The notes below the pieces were generated by a model. That model ran no database searches. It saw only the letters and a list, made by a program, of their open reading frames with translations, and was not told the origin of the DNA. Of a DNA stretch of 22,083 bases, positions 7,937 through 19,900 are shown piece by piece. How positions within the stretch are numbered: position 1 is the first letter of the stretch; each line of letters begins with the position of its first letter. Position numbers and translations under genes: made by a program. This DNA comes from Priapulus caudatus. Its lineage: Eukaryota > Priapulida > Priapulimorpha > Priapulimorphida > Priapulidae. Where the stretch lies: the NCBI RefSeq assembly GCF_000485595.1, contig NW_014578910.1, positions 8,658 through 30,740 on the forward strand, in the 5' to 3' direction.

Positions 7937-10900
7937 TTAGATTTCTGCTACATTCTTTCGTTTGGATGCTGCTCTTACATAGTCTTGCGATACTGTTTCT
8001 ACAGTACGGTGGTAGTCAGCCAGTTTTAATCTCAGGTCTTCGTATAACTGTAACACAAATAAAATGTGAACTTTTTGTAAAATTTACTATAAAGTGTAAT
8101 GCATATCTTCTATCACAGTAATTTGGATTTGCTTAAGATCATGTAAATAAACACTGTTAGAAAAGTAGTTGTGTATATATATATGTATGCATGCACACAC
8201 GCACACTCACAGAACTGTGCTCATGGCACTATATCTTACAGTATCACAGAATAATGATTTTCCACAGCTAAACCATTATTTTAACAAGCTTGAAATGCTC
8301 ACCTTAATATACAAAGCATCATGCTGGACTGATTTCATCACTAATAGCAGTTGATCAATCTCGGAATATGGCAGCCATACCGGGGGAGTTGTGCTGTGCA
8401 GTGCAGTCTGCAACACAGCATTTGATTGAGGAAAACCTACCGATGTTATGTTTTTAATAAACTACAATTACTAAGATTTGAAAAGTAATGGCAAATATTT
8501 TGTGTGTGCTACGTGTATACAGAACTACAGTATGATCTCCTAAAGGTAGTCGGTGCCGCCGATAATGAAAAAAGTGCAGCCAATTAGCTTGCAGCATCAC
8601 TGAAACCAGCAAGCACGGAGTCGTCTCTAACTTAATATATACCTTTAAGTTAAAATGCTCCTTGCCATTTCCTAGGGCAGCATTGATGTACTCTATAACA
8701 AGGCTAGCAGCATCCGTCAATAGGTCGTAGTCTATGTACAGACGCAGCAGTTCTGCTGCATTCACTCGCTGAAAATAGAATGCTTAGTGTAAAATACCAA
8801 CCTACATCTACGCAGACGTGGTCCATCACTCACTAGCTACGTGACGATGAGAGATACTAGTATTTACTACTAGTAGAAGCAGACTTTTTCATGGCTACCC
8901 ATAAAATTAGCTTCTATAGATCTTGTCCAATATTCACCAAGGTAAACCTAAACTGTTCAATTCCTCATATAACAGTGTAAAAGGAATGGGTCCGAATCTA
9001 ATATATTTAAGCTTTGAACATATTCAACCCACAGAAAAAAACCCACAAACATCTATCAATGTTACAACTTATGCATAGAATCCAAGTTACACATGCTGAC
9101 CTTGTAGATGGCTGACAACCAAGAAGGTAGTGTTATACCAAGGCACAGCAGACGGGTAGCTATACACCGGAGTTGAGCACTACCACAGTAATCTGGATGC
9201 TTTTCTAAGTACATCTGCAACAGTCTCCAAGCCTGTTCTGACGACCTGCTCGAGCGGGAAACAAACACAGGCACATGGTACAGTACACAATCTATTATCC
9301 GAAATTCTGAAAACCGAACAGCTCCGAAAACTGAAAGTTTTTTCGTGGAGGTCGTCTGCACACCAAAGCTCGCGTTTGGTGCTAAAACTCGACCCGCCGA
9401 ATATTAATGTGTTTGGCATTATTCATACATATTGTACTGTACCGGTACAGCACTTGGCCTCTTGAAAACTTGGGTGTTAGTAACGGCTAGTTGCAGGATA
9501 TATGGTATATCTAACTGTACTGTACTACCATTCCGAAATCCGAAAAATTACGAATTCCGAAACGTGTCTGGTCCCAAGGGTTTTGAATAATAGATTGTGT
9601 ACTGTATAATCAAGCATGAAAAACGTCAAATAAAACAAACAAACAATTCAGGGGTTGTTTTGCTGCACAGTAACCTATCATTGCAGTGTATAGTGAACTA
9701 CGTACCACGTAGAAAATTATATCTATATTTAAATTTGTTAAATAATCATGACTTCCTAAGATGAAACCCTGCTTTTAGGTTTGCCACTCCTTTCGTTAAC
9801 AGTTACTTACTGGACATATTGATTTTATTCCAACCCTTATTTTCCTTTTGCAAAAAAATGCTATTGGTTTGCTCGCATTGGGTGCTGCATTTTACTTACG
9901 TGATTTCTTTGGCAGGATGAGTGATATCTATCTCATTATTGTCGAGCCACTCCCAAGCCTCGACTGTGTAGTTGTTGTCACCCATGTTGCCACAATTCTG
10001 AGAGAGCCTCACACATCTGCAATGGCAGCAAAGACAATGAACTCATCCAAAACCTAATTAGCCTGTCTCAAGAGTCCATGAAATTTAACACTGAATTAAC
10101 CTTTATCACATCATTAATCGAATAACAGTAAAGAACAATGCGAGTAATACAACGTAAACACCATGAGCGTGAGCACGAGCAACGAGCATGGGTTCCTACT
10201 ACATACCTAGAGGTCAGTGCTTCAAACACAGAAACCTTGGACAGCTGGAAAGCTTCGCACACCAGGATAGCCGAGTCAAACATGCCTGCTGTGCATAGCA
10301 TCGAGACCACCTCAAATGGGGTTGGAGGGCGGCCTATGGACGGCGAAAGAACTCTTAATCCACAATTAACCCAGTGAGATCACAACAATGCTTTGGCAAA
10401 ATTTTGTAATCGCTACATTGTATCAGGAGTTAATGAGACAATTTGTCTCATTAACTCCTGATTGTATCTAGTCTTTGCAATCTATATACACAATATTATA
10501 CATTATAGATGCAGTCGCACTAACCTGGTGCTATGCAATTATTAAAATAATAGCACATGGTTTGAGCAGAGCCATAATGCAGCACAGAAAAAGAGCTAGT
10601 AGATGCAGCATGCTTCCCGAGGTAAAAAGCAAATAGATGGACTCACCTGCTATGGAGGACAGGTCAACACCTTTCATCATTAGCTTTAGCATGTTGTTCA
10701 GTAGCAGGTACTCTTTCTCTATGTCTGCTAGTTCAAGCACCTGGACCTTACTCTCAACTGAAATTTTCAACAACAAACGTCTTTTAATGAGCAGCCACAT
10801 TTAAGAAGTGAAGAGGGCGGCCTCTACTGACTCAGGATGATGACTTTCAGCAACACTACATAGCTGTTCAATAAGTACTATACAAACGAATTTCAATTTT

Positions 10901-13900
10901 ATTACTTGTCAGGGTGTTCTTTTACGTAATATTTTTTACAGTAATAAAGATTTTACTATGACTGTTATTATTCATCAACACTATTAGAATTAATATGAAG
11001 CACTAGTGTTAACTATTAAATGTGATGATGGTTTGATGTTTTATCATTATCACCATGCAAACCTTATTGTTGAAATTGAAAGGATATTCAGTCTTCAGCA
11101 AGTTCAATTAACATACAACAATATTTGCTCACTATTGCAGTAGACTGGGATCAATTTAAAACCAAATGATAACTAAATCACTGCAAATATTAGAAGGCCC
11201 TATTCAGGTATTCACATGTCATGGGGTAACAGAATAAAGAAGCCAGATGATATCACACAACTCACAGCATGGTTTTGGCTCATCTCCCTCAACATCTTCA
11301 TATTTTGACCAAGGTGATGGTTCATGCTACAATACACATATAACCAATAATAATAACAACAAGAACAATAAGAACAACAACAATGATAACAATAATAATA
11401 ATAATAATAATAATTGCTTTCATGGTTAATACTGAATGCAGCTTACTTCAATGTCTGTCTAAGCTAAGCATTTTCATGTTACAGTATCAGATTCCTGATT
11501 TCGATACTTACAAAGGTTACTACAGTCTACACACTATAAACCCTTCCTACGCTGTAAAAGCCCATAGGCCAGCACTGATTCAGGTGTCAAAGGGCGTAAA
11601 ATTATTGCGCGATTCTACACAAGACACTGCTTCTATCCTATCTTTAGTTCCCATAGCTGGGCCTACCAAAGCATCCAGGAAAATAGGCCCAGCATAAGAA
11701 CACAAAGGCAGTGACTGAGGTATTACTCAAAACCCAGATCTTGTAACCTACAGGCCACACCACTCACTCATGTTTTAATTAATTCCTCCTTACACTTTTA
11801 CAAACTTTTATCTCTATTTTAAGTAACAACAGTTATCCCACCGTAAGGCAATGCCATTCCCAGATGCACATACAAGCAAATACCTTTGTGTTTTTGACGT
11901 TGTGTGCCGGCCTGACTATCCATGCATACTCGGGTGAGCCAACCCTGAGAGCATTCATTGCAGTCAGGTAGCACCTAACCTGCTGCTGCAAGGCCTGCAT
12001 CCCGGCCACCTCCTGTCCGAGTCTCCTCCCATACTCATACATCACGCTACCAGCTAGTAACAGCAAACGAATTACATTAAATTTCTACAAGAAAGCCAGC
12101 ACCCTACAAATAATAATTTTGCACGTTTCTTCTGCTGACCAACGACCAAGAACACAGCCGGTACACGTGCACAGTTTGAACAAGGAAACTGCAATATGCA
12201 GAATGAATTTTACCCAGTTCTGCAAGTCCCACCCCAACAGGTATATAAGGTGTAACGAATGTCCAATGCTGGCGACCACAATGTCCCAGAAAAATTATTC
12301 TCAAATGACTTACACCTTTATCAGTTTGATATGAGTAGATCAGCTACAGCATCAAATATCATTAGTAGAACTCGCACCTTTGCGATAGTCCCCTCTTAGC
12401 ATGTGGAAGGAGTAGAGCAACTCATAGTAACTGTGCGTCGTGAGCTGCACAGAGCGAGAGCGGGACTCGAGGATTCGGACGACGTCTGCCTGTAGGTCTA
12501 TGTAGGGAAAGCTCACGAGCAGGCTGAGCTCCTTGCGTTCACACAGCACGATGATGAACTGTCGCAGGCAGTCCTTGTGCCTGCACCAAGCACATAACAA
12601 CAGTGCACCCAAATGTAAGACCCTGTCATGACCCAGCTAAATGTCAATAAAGAGTCGAGCATATCATCCTTCTATTCACATGGCATGACAATGAACTGTG
12701 GCACTCAGTCCTTGTGCCAACCCCAAACATGCAAAAGTGAGCTTAAATCGTGGTTCACAGTTAAGAATACTGGAAAGGGTTAACCCATGCTTAAAGATAC
12801 CAGTAAAAAATTTGTAAAAATATACAAAGACAAGAACTAAAATCTGGGTCGAATATATATGTTGAGAGAACGTAACCCTAAGTATGTTTAGGAGCAAAGC
12901 AAGATCCGACATCACATTTAATTGATTTTTGACGTTTGAAATAAATGATGCAGGGATGGCCATGAATACTAACACTTGACTGCGCTGACAAGCCCACATA
13001 GAACACTATCATACCAGCATCATGCAGTATCCAGATTTTTCACAGGTTCCAAAGCCATAAAAATTCATGTATTACAGTAATAAATCTAATCTGAAATAAT
13101 AACAGCTTACCTTGTTGCATCTGGGTTGGAATTGAGTGCACTGTATGCCTCATCATAATGGCCAAGCTCCAGATGATATTTGAAGATTAGAGACCACAAT
13201 GTTGGCTGTTCAAAGGAATGATACATAAAAGATGAACATATCCAATATGCAAATTAATTTTCGTAAAATTTAAGAACACTAGCCTGAGATTATTACGTGA
13301 CATTGAATTAAAATATATACTTTCTAGCAGTCTATATCAAAGATTTATAAATAGATTATGACTAGATCAGTTTAAATCAGTAAAATTAATAAATTGAAAA
13401 ATCAACTTTCCAATGTAAAATTAAAAGCTAGCCGACATGAATCATTGATCAAATTACCACGTTAGGATTGTCAACTTGAGCAGAGTTGATGACAGCAGTG
13501 GCAAACGATAAAACAACGTCTGGCAAGTCGAATTCTTCAAGAAGCCGTGTAACCTGCATAAAAATTTACATTTCAGGAAGATCAATTAAAAAATAAATTT
13601 AATTACATCACTTTTAGCAAAATACTCCAGGACAGAATTTGTACGAAATGACAAAAACCATGAAATTCATACACAGACACAAACCCATTTTTCAACATAA
13701 CAATCACTTAGCGAGAAAACGAGTCAGCAAGTGTGTGGGATGAGATGTCAATGAATATGAATTCATACATAATTCCACATTATGATCTTTATAGAGTAAC
13801 CACTGCAACTGCTGGACACGATAAGTGTCAATTAAGTATAAACCTAATAACACGAAATTGCATATTAGAAATTAAAATACAGGAATGTACCTTCAGGTAA

Positions 13901-16900
13901 AACAGCACTCTTAGTGATTCCTTGCTGTCAGAGTCTGTCTCTCCGAGAAGCCTCATAAGGAAGGGTTCGTAGCTCTGAATGCTGTCTCCAGCTTTCAGGA
14001 ACAGGTCACATGCCTTGTACGGTTCACCCAGGTTCAGATAGCAGAAGGCTAGCAGGAAGTGTCGTGACGCAGGATTCCAGTCACACCAACTATCCACCAT
14101 CTTGATGTACTCCTAAAAAATGCAGAGATTGCATGTGTTGAATTACATATATTGCAATGTGAAATATGCATGTTGTTGCTTACGCACCACACATGGAAGA
14201 TATTAATCTAAACACATGTTAACAATTTTAACTAATCAAATCAAATCCAATTAAAAAAGATTGTTTACTAATCTGGCTGCTTCAACATTTACAGACATGT
14301 CTAGAAAACATGACGTTAGTACTAGATATAATGCCAGTGGGCTTACATACCATCAGAGCCGAGTACTGACACTTTACCAGCAGAAACTCGGGAAAGACAA
14401 ATCCAATGCTCACTGGCCATCTAATCATTAGTGGTTAAAGTGCAAAACACTTGCTATGCAAATCAAAAGTAGAACAAGACTAGTAGGAATATAAGCTAAC
14501 TTCGAGACTTTTTATGAACCAAATCTTCCCTTATTGGGTGCTTAACCAAAAACTTCTAACAGGCCATATATAGTTGAACATATATTGTTCTAGCAATTGC
14601 GCGACTTTTCATTTCATTTAAAAATTCATTCTGTGACAAATCAAATGTATATTCCTTCCCACCTTAGTCGTGTCTTCTTTTGACCTACGCTGCGCTTTCT
14701 CTATACATTTATTACATACTGATACCTGATCACAACAAATAGATTTACAACAAAATCATTTCATTTTGGTTAGGATACACAAGCTGACTGATGAATGTGA
14801 CCAGTGGAATGGATGCCTGCTTCCATGACGATGACAGCTCGTCTGTTAGAAAGCCATTCTGGATCATAAGGCCACGTGCCATGTTTCCACCCACACCGTC
14901 AATGAACAGCTCTGCCAGAGTAACGCCATCATCTATGAAACAAATATAACATGCAATTAGCTATGGCATACCTGACAGGTCAAGATGATACTTCTCTGTA
15001 CAAATGCACTTTCATGATGCCATAATCGATTTGGCCAATGAAGACCATTTAACCACTTGCCACTTTTCATATCAGCATTGATGAATATGTTCACAATGAC
15101 AAGTTTAACTGTATTTAATAGGAATGAAGTTTTTTTCAATTGAAAGCTCAATTGAGCAAAAAGTGATCAAATTATCAACAATAATTAAGTTATGGTATAA
15201 TTGGAAATTATTAAACTTCATACCATATCTGTTATTTTGTGACCGTTCCATTAATCCTGTAATCTGTAGTACTCCAAGTTGTCTCACACTAGATTCTCTA
15301 GAAAAATAATGGAAAACTTTTAATCATTAACACTGCCTGTTACAAAACAATACCTTATGTGCATTTGAGCAACATTAAACAGATGACCACGAAATTCTTG
15401 GACGCATAACAGTCTGAGTCATCATATCGCACATATAGTCATACATACGTGCGTATGTTCCATGTGTGTACATGGAAAAACGTGACAAGACAAACAATAC
15501 ATAAATAATGAGCATGCCACCGCTTAACATGAAGCCCTCTGAACCTCATTGACATCTCCTAATACTTTTACTCATAGACCTAGTAGTTTCAAAACAATGA
15601 TATTTAGCAAAACTGACAAGATATCATTCATCTTTTTTTGCATCTCACTAATTTTTGTTGTAGATCTCTCTCTCTTTAAATGCTACTGCTGTTAATGTGT
15701 ATTGCTTCCACTAAACAAACAGCTGAAAGGCGGACGTGCGGCAAACTCACAGCTGGCTGCTAGGCACAGGCACGGCACTGGTGGTGCTGATCCATCGGAG
15801 CACAGCCGATGCTCGCAACATCACCGCTGTCCGCATGATGCACTCCGACTTCAGACGCTTAATCATCTCCAACGACAGACCAGATCTGTTATCCAGCGTT
15901 GTCAAGAACACCTGTCAACATACATGAAAATAGTAAATTATCCCTAACACTTACAGTGAACACCTGTTCCGCATATTCTTGGCAGACCAATTAATGACTA
16001 GCAACGAAACACATTAGGCCGTTGGCCGAGAAGAAAATATATATTATTATACCTCATGGCTGTAACAGCATTCCTGGTTAGCTAAAACATGTCCCATGTT
16101 AGGGCACTCCACATAGTGTATATTTCACATATTTCTCTCGCGTGATTATATTGCTTGCATGACAGAGGGCATTACTGCACATCCGGGTCATAAATTAACA
16201 AACCTGACAGCTATGCTTTCGAATACTAATCCGTACAATAAACCGTTAATTAACCATGTCTGAGGGTGATATTATGATTTGCCCAACTGAAGCAAGTCCT
16301 GTTTCCCCTGAGAACTTCTCATTTCATTGCCCATCACAAGCGTAGGCAATGCTATTATACTGTTTAGTATAATAATATAGTAATGATAGGTGTTAGGAAA
16401 CCAGTAATACATGTAATAAATAATTGTGAAACATAGATTTAGGCTGCATAACGAAGGGTAATCATTGCTAATAGGACACCAGAGTAATCTACCTGAATGC
16501 TACCTAAGTGCAAGCGTGTGCTAATACAAGCCCGACCTGCATGATGAGAAGGTCCCTGCAGATAGAAAACCGTGTCTCGGCTAGCTGGAAGAAGCAGATG
16601 CCGAGCATCCTGACAGCACTCTGGCTGGACAACAGCCGCCTTGTGCCGTGGCTTTTCGCGACCTCAATAACTGGAATACACAGACAAGCACTTACCTTAA
16701 TTTCAGTGAAGCAAGTATGTCAGTAAATGTTTACAACACAAACATTATGAACTATTGGCAGATAAACATAATAATGATTACACAAATCTCGAAATCTTTA
16801 CAGCATTTGAACATTTCCATTGAGCATCTTTTTCCTGTACATATATTTCTATGGTATATCTGAGACACACTTGTGTTTTCTACTTGCAAGCCTTCCGGAT

Positions 16901-19900
16901 GGCCATGTGCAAGATCGAGTAATTCCAGCACAGTATCAATGGCTCCAGCCACATCTGACATGCCCTGAATGAGCTTGCTCAACTTGTGCAGACAAGAGTC
17001 TTCAGACCTACGGTAAGATTAAATAATTAATCTTACTACAGCACAGATGTAGAAAAATTTCAGATTAAGCAACTCGACGTTCGGCCAAGTAAATACATTA
17101 CGTAGTATCATATAAACATTTTTTTACTGCTAACTAATTTATAGTTTAAATTATATTAAGAAAAACTAGGTAACATCTCATAGATGTTAAATTTTTACAG
17201 GAAAATTATGGTTTACAAGAAATGTCTTGACTTCTATTACTTTCATCTTATTCATGATAAGTATTCTACGTATTATTCGTGCATAAAGAAATATGTTAAT
17301 CATTACCCATCTGTCTCCATCTTGGAAATTACTGCAACAACAATCTTATCAGCAATGCACTCTGGCATGGTGTTGTATTTCATGTCTTGCTCAAAGCTTG
17401 AATACAGTTCAGTCGTTTGCTCACAAAACCTTCCAAAAATGTGCATACACTCCATGAGAATGGCAACATCCTGCCACGAATTTGTATCTGAAATAAGCAC
17501 ACTTTATAACACAGTACTTTCACCTTTCCTTGCAAAAGTGACTAGCATGCTTACTAACTTTAAAAGGGTTCATACTCTAATAATTTCCAGGCCAACTTTA
17601 CCATGCTGACCTACCTATGTTCTGCATGTTAGCCTGGAGAAATTGGAAATACAACTTGTTTCCGGGTTCTGCCAAATCTAGGTGTTCAAGTGTGTCGCAT
17701 GGCCGAATGTATGACACTGCTTGTCTGTTCAGTAGCAACATCTGGCCTGTCTCAGAATCCAAACCAATGCCCAGAGGCTTCATGCCTACCTGGTGGTTGA
17801 TTACAAAGGTTTGTTTGTAAAGTCTTATATCAATCCATAAATAATTCCATATCCAAAACCTGACAGTATAGTTTTCTCTAGTACATAGATATCTGGACAT
17901 GGTTATATATATATGGACATACCTCCAGAGGCATGGTTATATAACCCAAACCTAAAAAACGTTATACATCCTAATCATACCATAACCATATAGCAGATAA
18001 CTCAGATACAGTATTACTTTCAACATATAACTTTAAATTTTAAAATATTACAAGGCTAAAAAGTATGTAATACTTACGAATACTTTGGGATTTAGAACTG
18101 CATCCCATGATTGGTAAAGCAAGTTCATATTTTTTATGTATACTCACAATTTCAGTTTGCAGAGGATGACAGCATTATTACATTACATACCAAGTTAAAT
18201 ACTATAAGAAAACTTCATTAGATTTCACTCTTGGATCACTGACATAAATGGAAAATTTATATATATATATTATATTATGGTTTTACACTACTTTTAATGT
18301 TTTGGGTACATTTCATCTATACAGATACTACACAAGCATTACTTTGTTGTATTGGATGCAGCTGGAGTAGAAGTTTGTCCAAGCTTGTGCTTGTGCCTCA
18401 TACAACTCATTCTCGAGTAGATCAAAGTCTTCTGTCTGTAAAATGCAAAGAAAAAACATACTGATGTTTTTCATGACTTTATACATGTCGTATGGTAGCT
18501 CAGATTTGCCATCTGAACACATGACTTTGCAGTAATAATTTTAGGCAACGGCAAATGTGTGGCTAACTTCCACGTTATGTTCATTCTGAACATTGAGAAT
18601 ACACACACTCAGCTCTCTCTCTCTCGTGCGAACACACCTGGCACGTCCGAGCCTCATAGTCAACAGCTGCCAAGACCTTCTCGTGTAGTGCTTGTACATC
18701 CACGGCTTCAAGTGTGGACCCCGTCACACCCAAGCGTCTTGTCATCTACAACAGATAGGGTGTATATTCTGCGTAACACAACCAACATTAGTGTGGTTAC
18801 AGAACACAGCACAAATGTGAATTATGAAGTTCGCGATTAGGACGTGACCGACTGTTGTGCCCTCTGTAGCTACACATATTGATATACATATAAAATATTG
18901 ATTATATTACGTGTGTTAACTATACATGTGTACTTTCTTCCCAGCAGCTAAATATGTATATTCATAGAGCATCAGATAACAAATTTGTAAAACATGCACA
19001 TTACGTGGTAAGGAGTCAGGCACTATCCAACATTTGTTTCTATACCAAATGACAAATTGAAATTGACATTGAATTGAAATGACTGATTACCAGTTAAATT
19101 ACTATTGGCTACCAAGAAAACGCATATAGTTTATGCTATACGAACAAGATGATTTACATTGGTGCAAAGATGGGGTAAATCAGATAGGGACATTTATTCT
19201 CTAGATGCTGTGTTCTGTACTGTTCGATACTTCTCTCCACTCTATTACACGACACTCACTACACTACACTATACTACACTGACCTGCACTGCATTACACT
19301 ACGCTATACTAGCCTACACTACAGTACATTAATTTACACTACACTAACGTACACTAACCAACATTATACTATACTCTACTGTACTATACTATAAAATACC
19401 ATGCCATGCCATACCATGCCATAAGTGTATATATTTCTGTCGTCTGTACTGTACTTTCTCGACAGTTCTGCCGTTCTATGACACTAAAAATAGTCTGCCT
19501 GTATGAACTAAGCAAAAATGCATGTAGATAGTTCAATCTTACATTTACAACTTTCACTATAGTCTGCTGCGTGAATTGGCCTGGCCTGAAGATCTCTTCC
19601 ATAAATCTCTCAGCAACATCACCATGCCCAGGCAGCACCATCGACTGCGTCTTGTTCAGAAACACCTGAATGTTTTCCGTAGATGTCCTGCTAAAATTTG
19701 CATATTTACATAATAATAACAAATGTAAACATCTCTCTCTGGCAACTGCAAAGCAGGCAAGTGTGTTAGTGTGCACTAAAACCTAAATGAAGTCAGGTGA
19801 CTTAGTGTCATCATGCCACACCATGTGAAGATCTGCCATAACTTCATCATCATCTAATTGGTTTTAAAGTGTCTACAACACAAAATCTTGCCCAATTTTA

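Larger units (their letters stand above)
7937..17487 (-). other. NUP160: NUP160 exons 8-27: alpha-helical solenoid
   Basis: These twenty exons encode the helical C-terminal two thirds (about 865 residues). Gapless matches to human include TRFSICRDLLIMQ (human TRFLICRDLLILQ), the small exon at 14351-14420 (WPVSIGFVFPEF against WPSNPGCLFLEC, then shared CQY), and ELGHYDEAYSAL (human DLGHNSQAYEAL). Others are YEYGRRLGQEV and LELADIEKE (human LELEDLEKE). In the Y complex the C-terminal helices meet Nup85 and Nup96 at the central hub. The last exon ends KRKNVAEI, a little longer than human. Exons 15224-15297, 14351-14420 and 11266-11326 are short and were placed by phase agreement plus similarity; the 11266-11326 exon falls in a poorly conserved linker, so it rests mainly on phase and splice signals. 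Confidence 0.9.

Noticed and set aside
10417-10468. Rho-independent terminator or CRISPR-like repeat
   Set aside because: It is in an animal intron, has no T run, and is a single hairpin without spaced copies.
11247-11697. Poly-Asn and Ile-rich + strand frames
   Set aside because: They are read through the AAT/AAC microsatellite and antisense to a NUP160 exon.
14764-14779. Extending NUP160 exon 14779-14932 further to a donor near 14746
   Set aside because: The phase then fails to join the next exon; the donor after CAGCTTGT gives a gapless match (QLVWP against human QLLWP).
15461-15476. Hairpin CCATGT-gtgt-ACATGG
   Set aside because: A six-base stem is expected by chance at this density.
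17184-17609. 141-codon + strand frame, the longest open frame in the window
   Set aside because: It is antisense to NUP160 exon 17307-17487 and adjacent intron. The minus strand carries the conserved protein, and this frame resembles nothing known.
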